Origin: Clostridia bacterium
Lineage (GTDB): Bacteria > Bacillota > Clostridia > UMGS1883 > UMGS1540
NCBI GenBank assembly: GCA_017442155.1
Contig: JAFSAU010000044.1
Coordinates: 34,769 to 98,768, forward strand
Reading direction: 5' to 3'
DNA length: 64,000 nucleotides
Made by a program: the position numbers and the translations under genes. Positions 18,004 to 26,597 of the stretch are shown piece after piece (the stretch's first letter is position 1; each line of letters begins with the position of its first letter). The notes beneath the pieces are model-generated. The model was not told the DNA's origin and made no database searches. It saw only the letters and a list, made by a program, of their open reading frames with translations.

Positions 18004-20211
18004 ATGAAGAAATGCTTTGCATTGACGCTTGTATTGATGATGCTTGTTTTACTGTGTCCGTCGCTTTCAGCGGCGGACACAGGCAATCTCCTTGTAAACG
18101 GGGATTTTGAAAACGGTTCCTCCAGTTGGGGACATATAAATGGAAACTTCAGTACAATTACAAACGAATCCGTAGGCGGTAATACGGGGAATAAGCTAAA
18201 GCTTACAAGAACAAGCACGGAAAGCTCGGACTGGGTCTATCAGCGGCTTCTTCCGCCCAAATACACACCCGGGGCTACATATTATGCAAAATTTGATTTT
18301 TGCGGCGACCTTTCCGGAAGCGGCGGACTGATTCTGCAGATGAAATACTATAAGACAAACAGCCCGGAATACCGTGACATCAGTGCCGGATCTAAGCTTA
18401 ATACAAACGGAAAGTGGAACACAGTCACGCTTGATTTTACTGTACCCGAGGATTGCAATGAAGAGATGCGCCTTTGGATTCGGCTGTACGGTGCTGCTAC
18501 AGTATATGTAGACAACGTAGAACTCTATGAAACGGCGGGACCGGATGCGTACTTTTTAAATAACAGTACGGTTTTTCATTATGACGGCAAGGAAACGGGA
18601 ACCCTTTCAGCACGGCTTTTTTCTTTTTATGATGAAACACATTTTGCGGCGAAAAGCCTGGTGACCTTTTCGCTCTCGGATAAAGAAAAGGAACTTAAAA
18701 AAGTTACACTTCCTTTTACCGGCAGAATAGCAGAATTTCATTATAAAGCAGGCGATTACCTTTCGGAAGCGAGAAAGGAATGTACCTATGCTATTCGTGT
18801 GCATTCGCCGGAAGGCGAACTGCTGAAAGAACGAACCGGTACGCTGTACCTTGTGCCTCGCCCTTCACGGCTTGACGAAACCGGAAATTATATTATAAAC
18901 GGTGAAGTTTTCAACCCCGTATTCGGCTATCACGTCTCAACGCCTTCGGACGATGCGGCAGATGAGGATAATGCGTATAAAGCCGCAAAAGAAGCGGGTC
19001 TCAATGTTGTGATGGTTACCATGACATACAGCCGCTGGCTTACGGGGCGAAATCAAGTCAATCATGTTTTAAAGCAGCTTGATAAATATGATTTGTACGG
19101 CATTTTCTGCCTCTATGATTCCGTTTCAGATTATGAAAACGGCGGAACGAAATTACTTACCGCAGGACATCCGAACGAAATTGCAAACACAAGAGCCATG
19201 GCAGAAAATCTTGCCAATGAAAAGCGCGTATTTGCTTGGGCATTGATGGATGAACCCTTCGGGAAAGAAATATCACCGGAGCGAGAAGCGGAGCTTGAGC
19301 TTGCCTATAAAGAAATTCGGGCAAGAGATACGATGCATCCGATTTATTGTGTCGATTACGAAAAAGGTAGTTTTTATGCAGACATAAAATACTGTGACAT
19401 ATTTGCACCAGATCCGTACTCGCCTACGCAGACATATGTTTCGGATATGATGCAGTATGCCATGGAAGTGGCTGAGCCGCAAAACAAACCTGTATATGCA
19501 GTTTTGGGGACGTATACACGGCCAAACAGTACTCCGACCACCCCGGAGCTTGTGCGACATCATATTTACCAGGCACTTTTTGCAGGCGCAAAAGGCATTG
19601 GGTATTACAGCTTTGACGAATGCGGCGAGACAGGAAAAGAAGTCCTTTGGAAAACAGACCTTTTTGAAGGGATTGTGCAAATCGGAAAAGAGCTGCCGAT
19701 TCTTTTTGAAACGATGGTCGGAAAGCCATATACAGAAGTGAAAAATGATCAATATATTATGCGAACCTATGCGAACGGGAAAACAGCTATTCTGTCTCTT
19801 GCCACAGACAGTCCGAAAATTGCACTCGAAAAATATCGCGGCGTTCGTGCACTATCGGGAGAGTCAGGGGTGCTTCTGCGTGACAAGGAATCGTATTTCC
19901 TTCTTCTGGGGCAATTTACGGCGGCACTCTTTGAATATACGTCCCCCATACAGGTCTGGAAGGACGGCGTAGAAACAAACAAGCTTTCCGACGGTACATA
20001 TTCCGTAACGCATGTGTCGGGAAGTACGGATTTATACATTGCACTATATGCCGCGGAAAGCGGAGAACTTGTAAAGCTTTATGTAGCGAAAAATAAGGCA
20101 GGCGGTTCGATGAAGCTGACCGTACCGTCCGAAGGACAATACAAAATGAAGGTATTTGCTTTTTCACCGGGTACACTGCTCCCTGTGGCAAAGGCAGTTA
20201 CCCTGCAGTAG
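18004..20211 (+). CDS. Secreted CBM + GH-A-type barrel protein (paralogue of preceding gene)
   Basis: This 735-residue exported protein has a signal peptide (MKKCFALTL, hydrophobic core, CPSLSAAD), a CBM4/9-like jelly roll (about 26-175, NLLVNGDFENGSSSWGH), an Ig-like domain (about 180-290) and a TIM-barrel domain (about 295-560). The barrel contains FAWALMDEPFG, with Glu417 as putative acid/base, and GIGYYSFDECGE, which may supply the second carboxylate. A beta-rich C-terminus follows. It matches the N-terminal 640 residues of the preceding protein but lacks SLH domains. The ATG at 18004 is chosen over a GTG at 17995 because AGGTGA, overlapping the previous stop, lies 6 bases upstream. The glycosidase family is not assigned. 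Confidence 0.65.
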   Translation: MKKCFALTLVLMMLVLLCPSLSAADTGNLLVNGDFENGSSSWGHINGNFSTITNESVGGNTGNKLKLTRTSTESSDWVYQRLLPPKYTPGATYYAKFDFCGDLSGSGGLILQMKYYKTNSPEYRDISAGSKLNTNGKWNTVTLDFTVPEDCNEEMRLWIRLYGAATVYVDNVELYETAGPDAYFLNNSTVFHYDGKETGTLSARLFSFYDETHFAAKSLVTFSLSDKEKELKKVTLPFTGRIAEFHYKAGDYLSEARKECTYAIRVHSPEGELLKERTGTLYLVPRPSRLDETGNYIINGEVFNPVFGYHVSTPSDDAADEDNAYKAAKEAGLNVVMVTMTYSRWLTGRNQVNHVLKQLDKYDLYGIFCLYDSVSDYENGGTKLLTAGHPNEIANTRAMAENLANEKRVFAWALMDEPFGKEISPEREAELELAYKEIRARDTMHPIYCVDYEKGSFYADIKYCDIFAPDPYSPTQTYVSDMMQYAMEVAEPQNKPVYAVLGTYTRPNSTPTTPELVRHHIYQALFAGAKGIGYYSFDECGETGKEVLWKTDLFEGIVQIGKELPILFETMVGKPYTEVKNDQYIMRTYANGKTAILSLATDSPKIALEKYRGVRALSGESGVLLRDKESYFLLLGQFTAALFEYTSPIQVWKDGVETNKLSDGTYSVTHVSGSTDLYIALYAAESGELVKLYVAKNKAGGSMKLTVPSEGQYKMKVFAFSPGTLLPVAKAVTLQ

Positions 20212-20223
20212 AGAGGATGGAAA

Positions 20224-21774
20224 ATGAAAATGAAATATACTTTTAAAATGCTGGAAGGCGAATATTGGTGGGGCGGCAGTACATATGAGGGCATAAACAT
20301 GCCCTTTTCTGCTCTCAGTACGTATGAAGCCGATTATCGTATAGATGCGCTGAATCAAACGATGCCGCTGTTTCTTTCGAATCGCGGACGGTATATCTGG
20401 AGCGAAAAGCCGTTTGCTGTAAAAATTGAAAACGGTATATTCTCTATGGAAGGAGAAGATATTGAACTCTGTGAGGCAGGCGAAACGCTTCGGGATGCAT
20501 ATCTTGCGGCGATGCGTGCTCATTTCCCGTTTTCGGGAAAAACGCTCCCTCGACTTTTCTTTGAGACGGCACAATATAACACCTGGATGGAATTTACCTA
20601 TACGCCTACCGAGGAGGGCGTTCTTCGTTATGCGGAAGAGATTCTGAAAAACGGCTTTGCGCCCGGCATTCTGATTATAGACGAAGGGTGGCAACGGGAA
20701 TACGGGGATTGGCGCTTTGATCCCGAGAAGTTTCCGCATCCGAAAGAAATGGTCGAAAAACTGCATGCAATGGGATTTACCGTGATGGTGTGGGTAACGC
20801 CGTTTATGAGGCCGGACGGAGAGCGGTTTGTCCGAAATGCATATTATGACAATGCGGATAAAAATTACTTCGCAAGAACAGATGACGGCGAGGTTGCGTT
20901 TGTGCGCTGGTGGAACGGTGCAAGTGCCATATTGGATTTTACCAAGGAAAGCGACAGGGAATATCTGGATACACAGCTTCAGGCTCTTATGCGGGATGTT
21001 GGTGTTGACGGCTTTAAATTTGACGGCGGCACGGTTTCTTGTTATTCCAAGAGCTCTGCAGTTGGAGCGAAGATTTCTTCGGAAAAAGATGCATATGAAT
21101 ATAATCTTGCATGGAATGCTTTTGGGGAAAGATATACGTTCCATGAATATAAGGATACGTTTAAAGGCGGAGGGAAAGCTGTCATTCAGCGTATTTGCGA
21201 TAAAAGACATCGTTGGACGGACCAGGGGCTTGATTGCCTGATTCCTTCCGGCATCGCTATGGGGCTTATCGGACATCCATTTGTTTGCCCTGATATGGTT
21301 GGCGGGGGCGAATGGACAGATGCTGATGGCGAAAACGGAAAGATTGACGAGGAACTTTTTGTGCGTATGGCGCAATGCTCCGCACTTTTTCCGATGATGC
21401 AGTTTTCATTGGCACCATGGCGCGTGCTTCCCGAAGAGAATCTCGCCTATGTCCGCGCGGCGGCAGAGCTGCATAGAAATATGGCGCCCACAATTTGTGC
21501 GTGCATTTCGGAAAGTGAAAAAACTGGTGAGCCAACATTGCGACCTATGTGTTATCAGTATCCGGGATGCGGTTACGAAACAATTAAGGATCAGTTCCTT
21601 ATCGGTGCAGATATTATGGTTGCGCCGGTTGTTAGCCCCGGCACAAGAGAACGTGTAGTTGTTTTTCCGGAAGGAAAATGGGAAGCGCTGGACGGCACAG
21701 TTTACAGCGGTGGAAAAAGCGAAACGGTTCCGGCACCCCTGGAGACACTTTTGTATTATAAAAGAATTGGCTAA
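20224..21774 (+). CDS. Glycoside hydrolase family 31
   Basis: This 516-residue GH31 (alpha-glucosidase/alpha-xylosidase superfamily) barrel protein has no signal peptide and is probably cytoplasmic. Seen are GILIIDEGWQREYGDWRFD, the nucleophile region VDGFKFDGG (Asp267), RHRWTDQG with a likely acid/base Asp333, and GHPFVCPDMVGGGEW. The N-terminal beta-sandwich is short compared with full GH31 enzymes. GAGAGGA precedes the ATG, 12 bases after the previous stop. Last in the operon, it would trim alpha-linked residues from imported oligosaccharides. Confidence 0.85.
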   Translation: MKMKYTFKMLEGEYWWGGSTYEGINMPFSALSTYEADYRIDALNQTMPLFLSNRGRYIWSEKPFAVKIENGIFSMEGEDIELCEAGETLRDAYLAAMRAHFPFSGKTLPRLFFETAQYNTWMEFTYTPTEEGVLRYAEEILKNGFAPGILIIDEGWQREYGDWRFDPEKFPHPKEMVEKLHAMGFTVMVWVTPFMRPDGERFVRNAYYDNADKNYFARTDDGEVAFVRWWNGASAILDFTKESDREYLDTQLQALMRDVGVDGFKFDGGTVSCYSKSSAVGAKISSEKDAYEYNLAWNAFGERYTFHEYKDTFKGGGKAVIQRICDKRHRWTDQGLDCLIPSGIAMGLIGHPFVCPDMVGGGEWTDADGENGKIDEELFVRMAQCSALFPMMQFSLAPWRVLPEENLAYVRAAAELHRNMAPTICACISESEKTGEPTLRPMCYQYPGCGYETIKDQFLIGADIMVAPVVSPGTRERVVVFPEGKWEALDGTVYSGGKSETVPAPLETLLYYKRIG

Positions 21775-21800
21775 ACTTAATACTTGAATAAATGATAATA

Positions 21801-21890
21801 GACGGTGTAAAAAATCAATTTTTTACACCGTCTCAGACTGTCGAAGAACCCGAATTTGCATCAATCAAAAATCGGGTTCTTCTTCATATT
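21801..21890 (+). terminator. Two consecutive hairpins closing the glycosidase operon
   Basis: A perfect hairpin at 21801-21833 (gacggtgtaaaaaat and its complement) is followed by a second one at 21843-21882 (gaagaacccga/tcgggttcttc). The downstream stretch is T-rich. The pair separates the sugar locus from the amidoligase module. Confidence 0.6.
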
Positions 21891-21970
21891 TATTAAATTT
21901 ATAACAAAATTAAGCCATTTGGAAGGGGATTAAAATGTAATAACATCTTCTTTCTTTTAGATATTATACC

Positions 21971-21994
21971 TTTGATACAAAACTTTGTATCAAA
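21971..21994. promoter_or_regulatory. Perfect 11-bp palindrome upstream of the amidoligase module
   Basis: TTTGATACAAA and its exact reverse complement are separated by AC. It sits 26 bases before the small-peptide start and just after a TATTATACC sequence that could be a -10 box. A dimeric repressor site is the simplest reading; no regulator gene is adjacent. Confidence 0.5.
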
Positions 21995-22019
21995 ATTAAA
22001 AGAAAGAGAGGAAACGAAA

Positions 22020-22130
22020 GTGATATTCAGTTTCAGCAAAAAGAAATTCTTTAAGAAAATAATTCTTGGCATAAGTGCACTGCTTAAATCTATCATAGGC
22101 GGCATAGCTGAGAGTTTTATATTTTCTTAA
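22020..22130 (+). CDS. Small cationic amphipathic peptide (36 aa), unknown
   Basis: A GTG-started frame behind GAGAGGA encodes 36 residues. It has a short hydrophobic N-terminus, the strongly basic SKKKFFKKIILG, then an amphipathic segment (ALLKSIIGGIAESF). It ends at TAA, 26 bases before the amidoligase start, under the palindrome at 21971. Its charge pattern resembles membrane-active or RiPP-like peptides, and its neighbour is a predicted peptide-modifying amidoligase. Expression and function are not proven; a chance frame remains possible. Confidence 0.45.
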   Translation: MIFSFSKKKFFKKIILGISALLKSIIGGIAESFIFS

Positions 22131-22156
22131 AAACGAAAGAAACGGAGGAATTAAAA

Positions 22157-23260
22157 ATGGAAGTAAAAACAACGTGCTTTGTGTGCGGTACAGAGCTAAT
22201 GGCGGATGCCTTTGTGGAATTTGACGGGAAAATATTTTGCGACGAATGTTTGAGGGAAAAGACGATAACCTGCGACTCTTGCGGGGAGCGCATATATCGC
22301 GAGGAAGCACAAGGAGATGCGTTTACATCATTATGCAGCAGCTGTTATGATTACAATTATACGCACTGCGAAGAATGCGGTGCCCTGATACATAATGACG
22401 ATGCGCATTACGAGGACGATTCAGATGATCCATACTGCGCGGAATGCTTTGCTAAATTGCAAGCATGTGCAATAAAGTCATATAACTACAAGCCCGAGCC
22501 GATATTTTACGGCTCGGGTAATTTATTTATGGGAGTGGAACTTGAAATTGACAAAGGCGGTGAGGATAATGAAAATGCGGAGGCTTTGCTTGATATCGCA
22601 AACCGTTATAAAGAGCATATGTACTGCAAGCACGACGGTAGTATTGATAATGGTTTTGAAATGGTTTCGCACCCGATGAGTCTGGAATATCATATGAGCG
22701 AAATGAATTGGGGTGATATATTTCGTCATGCCGTTTCTATGGACTACCGTTCTCATCAGACAAGCACCTGCGGACTACATATTCACGTGAGCCGCTCCGC
22801 TTTTGGCAAGAGCATTGATGAACAAGAAGATGTCATTTCAAGAATTGTGTATTTTGTGGAAAACCATTGGAATGAGCTTTTAAAGTTTTCGCGCCGTACA
22901 GAGGAAACAATTAATCGTTGGGCGAGCCGCTATGGAATATCAACAACGGCAAAAGACACCTACAAAAATGCAAAAGACAGACACATGGGACGGTATGTTG
23001 CGGTGAATCTCGAAAATTACAGTACCATAGAATTTCGTCTGTTCAGAGGGACGTTATGCTACAAAACCTTTGTTGCGACCTTACAGCTGATTTATGAGAT
23101 TTGCAGGTTTGCTATCCAAATGAACGACAAGTCTATGGAACGTTTGTCTTGGTCGGAGTTTGTTTTAAAAATTCCACCTGATAAAGCAGAGCTGATTGAG
23201 TATTTGAAAGTTAAAAGACTGTATGTAAATGAGAAAATGGAAGAAAGCGAGGATATGTAA
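22157..23260 (+). CDS. Amidoligase-family protein with N-terminal zinc knuckles
   Basis: This 367-residue protein begins with three CxxC-pair zinc-ribbon/LIM-like knuckles (about 5-110: CFVCG, FCDEC, CDSCG, CSSC, CEECG, YCAEC). The putative amidoligase domain (PF12224, glutamine synthetase/GCS-like fold) covers about 118-345. Domain signatures are MGVELEID, KHDGSIDNGFEMVSHPMS, CGLHIHVSR and IEFRLFRGTL; the acidic and His residues would bind Mg-ATP. The family is predicted to form amide or isopeptide bonds and is known to co-occur with class-II glutamine amidotransferases, as here. The ATG has an ACGGAGGAA site. The acceptor substrate is unknown; the upstream 36-residue peptide is one candidate. 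Confidence 0.8.
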   Translation: MEVKTTCFVCGTELMADAFVEFDGKIFCDECLREKTITCDSCGERIYREEAQGDAFTSLCSSCYDYNYTHCEECGALIHNDDAHYEDDSDDPYCAECFAKLQACAIKSYNYKPEPIFYGSGNLFMGVELEIDKGGEDNENAEALLDIANRYKEHMYCKHDGSIDNGFEMVSHPMSLEYHMSEMNWGDIFRHAVSMDYRSHQTSTCGLHIHVSRSAFGKSIDEQEDVISRIVYFVENHWNELLKFSRRTEETINRWASRYGISTTAKDTYKNAKDRHMGRYVAVNLENYSTIEFRLFRGTLCYKTFVATLQLIYEICRFAIQMNDKSMERLSWSEFVLKIPPDKAELIEYLKVKRLYVNEKMEESEDM

Positions 23261-23261
23261 T

Positions 23262-24176
23262 ATGTGCGGTTTATTTGGGATTTATAATTACAGCGGACAA
23301 AAAATCGAAGGACTAAGTAACCTTACGAATCTGCTTGCCGAAAATGCAACTGTCAGAGGAACGGATGCCGCCGGGATTGCGTATAACAGTGGAGGAAAAC
23401 TAACGATACATAAAGAAGCAAAGTCGGCATATATGGTGGATTTCAAGCATCCCGACAATGCGGTTTGCGTCACCGGACATACCCGCCATGCAACGCAAGG
23501 CGACAAAAAGAAAAATTATAATAACCATCCATTCGCAGGTTCTTGCAGAAATTTGCGTTTTGCTCTTGCGCATAACGGAGTGCTTATAAATGATGCGGAT
23601 TTAAAACGGCAATATCATTTGCCGAGAACAAAAATTGCAACGGATAGCTTTGTTGCCGTCCAGCTTCTCGAAAAGAGAAAACTGCTTGATATTGAAAGCG
23701 TAAAGTTTATGGCGGAAAAAGTAAGCGGCAGCTTTGCCTTTACCATTCTCGACAGTTCCGATACACTATGGCTTGTTCGAGGCGACAGTCCGCTCTCGCT
23801 TGTGCATCTGCCAAAATATAAACTTTATGTTTATGCTTCAACAGAAGAAATCTTGTATAAATCGCTTGTGGATACAAAGTTGTTTGCCGAAATCAAAAGT
23901 GGGGCATTTGAAGAGATAGCAGTTCGCTCCGGCGATATTATAAGGTTCTTGCCTGACGGCAAGCTTTTAAAGGATACTTTTAAATTTGCAGATTACAGTA
24001 GCCTGTATGACTGCCGTTGGTGGAGCTATATGCCAAAGGACAAGCAAAACGCATATGTCGAGGATTTAAAATCTGTTGCCGCATATCAGGGCTTTGCGTC
24101 CGAAACGGTAGATGAATTATTAAATGATGGTTTTACCCCGGAAGAAATTGAGGAATACATTTACTGTTTGGAATAA
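23262..24176 (+). CDS. Class-II glutamine amidotransferase
   Basis: This 304-residue Ntn-type amidotransferase starts at the ATG at 23262, behind GAGGAT, which places the catalytic nucleophile at Cys2 (MCGLFGIYNY). Other class-II motifs are VRGTDAAG, HTRHATQG, NNHPF, LAHNGVLIN and TDSFVAVQLL. It would release ammonia from glutamine for a partner enzyme. One base separates it from the amidoligase stop, so the pair is probably a functional unit in which ammonia is used to amidate a carboxylate. It lacks the synthase domains of GlmS, PurF or AsnB. Confidence 0.85.
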   Translation: MCGLFGIYNYSGQKIEGLSNLTNLLAENATVRGTDAAGIAYNSGGKLTIHKEAKSAYMVDFKHPDNAVCVTGHTRHATQGDKKKNYNNHPFAGSCRNLRFALAHNGVLINDADLKRQYHLPRTKIATDSFVAVQLLEKRKLLDIESVKFMAEKVSGSFAFTILDSSDTLWLVRGDSPLSLVHLPKYKLYVYASTEEILYKSLVDTKLFAEIKSGAFEEIAVRSGDIIRFLPDGKLLKDTFKFADYSSLYDCRWWSYMPKDKQNAYVEDLKSVAAYQGFASETVDELLNDGFTPEEIEEYIYCLE

Positions 24177-24320
24177 GTATGTTTCAAAAGGTACACCTTT
24201 TGGTATATTGCAAGAGAGAGTATAATGTAAAGGATTTAGTATCCGTAAAGGTCCGGAAAAACTTTTGGAACTATCCCAAAATCAGAACGACCTTTATGGA
24301 CGCTTTTGTTTGGAGGAAAT

Positions 24321-24926
24321 ATGGAAAGCAAAGTGTTTTATTATGCCCGAGTGTCCAGCCGGGAACAGAACCTCGACAGGCAACTGGAAGCCTTCCGAAA
24401 GCTCGGTGCTTTAGAACGGGAAATTATTTGCGATAAAGATAGCGGGAAGGATTTACAACGAACAGGATATCAAGCACTTAAAAATGCTATGCTTCGAAGC
24501 GGTGATACTCTTGTTGTAAAATCTTTGGACAGGCTCAGCAGAAACAAAACGGATATCAAAAATGAACTGCAATATTTTAAAGAAAATAACATACGGCTAA
24601 AAGTGATGGACCTCCCTACAACCATGATGGAATTACCCGAAGGTCAGGAATGGGTTTTTGAAATGGTCAATGCGATTTTGATTGAAGTCCTCGGCACAAT
24701 CGCAGAGCAGGAGCGAAAGACCATCCAAAAACGGCAGAGGGAAGGAATAGATGCGGCAAAGAGGAAAGGGAAGCATCTTGGGAGACCTAAGGCAGAGCTA
24801 CCCGATGGATACGAACTGGTGCTTTCAGATTGGAAAAGCGGAAAAATAAGAACGAAGGAGGCGATGGAAGAACTCGGGATGCGAAAATCAACCTTTTATA
24901 GATGTGTGCGTACGCTTGGGGACTGA
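24321..24926 (+). CDS. Serine recombinase (resolvase/invertase family)
   Basis: This 201-residue small serine recombinase has the catalytic serine in YARVSSREQN (residue 12 or 13), LVVKSLDRLSRN with the active-site arginines, the EQERKTIQKRQREGI helix and a C-terminal helix-turn-helix (KEAMEELGMRKSTFYRCV). Length fits resolvases of the Tn3/PinE kind. The ATG lies behind GGAGGAAAT. It sits next to the amidoligase module and a truncated deacetylase, which points to past mobility. No obvious res site or transposase is seen nearby. Confidence 0.85.
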   Translation: MESKVFYYARVSSREQNLDRQLEAFRKLGALEREIICDKDSGKDLQRTGYQALKNAMLRSGDTLVVKSLDRLSRNKTDIKNELQYFKENNIRLKVMDLPTTMMELPEGQEWVFEMVNAILIEVLGTIAEQERKTIQKRQREGIDAAKRKGKHLGRPKAELPDGYELVLSDWKSGKIRTKEAMEELGMRKSTFYRCVRTLGD

Positions 24927-24981
24927 AACGGTAGAAGCGATTATCAAGGAAGTATACGATAAGCTGGGCAGTAAAAAATGA

Positions 24982-25266
24982 ATTTCGTTAAGTGGCAAGG
25001 TGTTTCCAACTGCTGCCAGTGGGGACAGCCTGGACTGGAAGGGGCTGACGGCAACAGAAATGGAGGCGCGGATTATGCCCCGTATTCGAAATGGCTCAAT
25101 TATTTTGTTTCATGCAGGAACAGAGCAGACTGCCGAAGCCCTTCCGGCTCTTTTGGAAGAAATCCGGGCGGACGGCTATGTGTTTTCTACGGTGGGAGAC
25201 CTGATTTACAAAGAAAACTACATAGTAAATCATGAGGGCAGACAAATACAAACCGGAAACATGTAA
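24982..25266 (+). pseudogene. Polysaccharide deacetylase, C-terminal remnant
   Basis: The frame from a stop at 24979-24981 to the TAA after GRQIQTGNM contains SGDSLDWKGLTATEMEARI, IRNGSIILFHAG, EALPALLEEIRADGYVF and STVGDLIYKENY. This is the C-terminal third of a NodB-domain (PdaA/PdaB-like) deacetylase. The metal-binding TFDDG and HxxxH motifs are missing. It probably lost its N-terminus when the recombinase-bearing segment arrived. A GTG at 25000 is the only possible start and lacks a ribosome-binding site. Confidence 0.65.
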
Positions 25267-25283
25267 ATACAGGTCATTTGAAA

Positions 25284-25320
25284 AAATACCGAAGCAACCA
25301 GAATAGGCGCTTCGGTATTT
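25284..25320. terminator. Terminator between deacetylase remnant and rhaA
   Basis: A 12-bp perfect stem (aaataccgaagc/gcttcggtattt) with A and T runs on both arms lies 28 bases beyond the rhaA stop. It could serve both converging units. Confidence 0.75.
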
Positions 25321-25348
25321 TGGGTTTCTGAAAATTCTATATTGTCTT

Positions 25349-26584
25349 TTACCGTTTGGAAAGGACTTCCTTTTCGTAAGTGCGGACGGCGGGCAGCCAA
25401 TCAACAGGTGTACCATTTTCCTCGCAGAACTTTTCCCAGACAGCACCGAAGGGATATTCCTTCAGCTCTTCGGTGATGGCCATAATGGATGTGAAATCAT
25501 CTTCTTCCTGCATTTCCGCCAGCATCTGGTTCGGGGTCAGAAGTGCACGAAGGAGAGCCTTCTGCATATTCCGCATGCCGGTAACCCAGGCAGCAATGCG
25601 ATTGATACTGGCGTCAAAGTAATCCAGCCCAATCATCACGCGGTCCAGGGCATCACAGCAGACAATTTCTTTTGCAATTTCACAAAGCTCATCCTCCATA
25701 AGTACCACATGGTCACTGTCCCAGCGTACACCGCGGGTAACGTGCAGGGCTACTTTGTCGGCGAAGAGAAGCAGCGAGGGAAGCTTATCGGAAACCACTT
25801 CGGTGGGATGATAGTGGCCATTATCAAGAAGACACAAAATCTTATTCTCGGTGGCATACTGCATATAAAATTCGTGGGAGCCGACGGTATAGGCTTCCAT
25901 GCCGATGCCGAATACTTTGGATTCCACACTGTCCACAATATATTTTTCATCATATTTTACAGCGAAAATCTCATCCAGAGAAGCTTTCAGACGTGCGCGG
26001 GGGGAGAACCGGTCTGCAGGGATGTTTTTATACCCGTCCGGAATCCAGAGGTTGCAGAGACAGGGGGAACCCTGTTCCTTACCGATGTAAGCCGCAATTT
26101 CGCGGCAGGCCTTGCCATGATTTACCCAGAATTTACGAATTTCTTCGTTCGGGTGGGAAAGCGTCAGATTATCGGCTGCTTTCGGATGGGAGAAGAAAGT
26201 GGGGTTAAAGTCGAGATACAAACCGCGTTCCTTCGCAAACTGCACCCAGGGTGCAAAATGTTCGGGGCGCAGTTGATCCCGGTCCACCTTGTTGCCGTTA
26301 AAAATCGCATAGATGGCATGGAGGTTGATACGGTGCTTGCCCGGAATCAGGGAAAGGGCCTTGTCAATATCTGCCATCAGCTCCTGGGGCGTGGAGGCCT
26401 TACCGGGATAGTTGCCGGTGGTCTGAATGCCGCCGGACAGTGCGCCGTCGGATTCAAAGCCAATTACATCGTCGCCCTGCCAGCAGTGCATGGAAACACG
26501 TACATTCCCGAGTGCACGGATAGCGGCATCTGTATCAATCCCGTACTTTGCATATTTATTTTTTGCGATTTCATATAGTGTCAT
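25349..26584 (-). CDS. rhaA: L-rhamnose isomerase
   Basis: This 411-residue enzyme converts L-rhamnose to L-rhamnulose in the cytoplasm. The family is recognisable from [17 protein letters not shown] near the N-terminus, the GNYPGKA loop, [19 protein letters not shown], and the metal-site region around [11 protein letters not shown] and [15 protein letters not shown]. The ATG at 26582-26584 is chosen because GGAGG lies seven bases upstream. It is 13 bases after rhaB in the same transcript. No rhamnulose-1-phosphate aldolase (RhaD) is in the window. Confidence 0.95.
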   Translation of the reverse strand: MTLYEIAKNKYAKYGIDTDAAIRALGNVRVSMHCWQGDDVIGFESDGALSGGIQTTGNYPGKASTPQELMADIDKALSLIPGKHRINLHAIYAIFNGNKVDRDQLRPEHFAPWVQFAKERGLYLDFNPTFFSHPKAADNLTLSHPNEEIRKFWVNHGKACREIAAYIGKEQGSPCLCNLWIPDGYKNIPADRFSPRARLKASLDEIFAVKYDEKYIVDSVESKVFGIGMEAYTVGSHEFYMQYATENKILCLLDNGHYHPTEVVSDKLPSLLLFADKVALHVTRGVRWDSDHVVLMEDELCEIAKEIVCCDALDRVMIGLDYFDASINRIAAWVTGMRNMQKALLRALLTPNQMLAEMQEEDDFTSIMAITEELKEYPFGAVWEKFCEENGTPVDWLPAVRTYEKEVLSKR

Positions 26585-26597
26585 TTTTTTACCTCCG

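Noticed and set aside
20164..21375. Long minus-strand open frame opposite the GH31 gene
   Set aside because: It mirrors GH31 codons, has no ribosome-binding site and a composition rich in His, Arg, Ile and Phe typical of antisense shadows.
24179..24436. Open frame of 85 codons overlapping the recombinase start
   Set aside because: It runs through the recombinase leader in another frame, lacks a ribosome-binding site and matches nothing.
25709..26578. Plus-strand open frame opposite rhaA
   Set aside because: rhaA is unmistakable on the minus strand; the opposite frame has no ribosome-binding site or family match.
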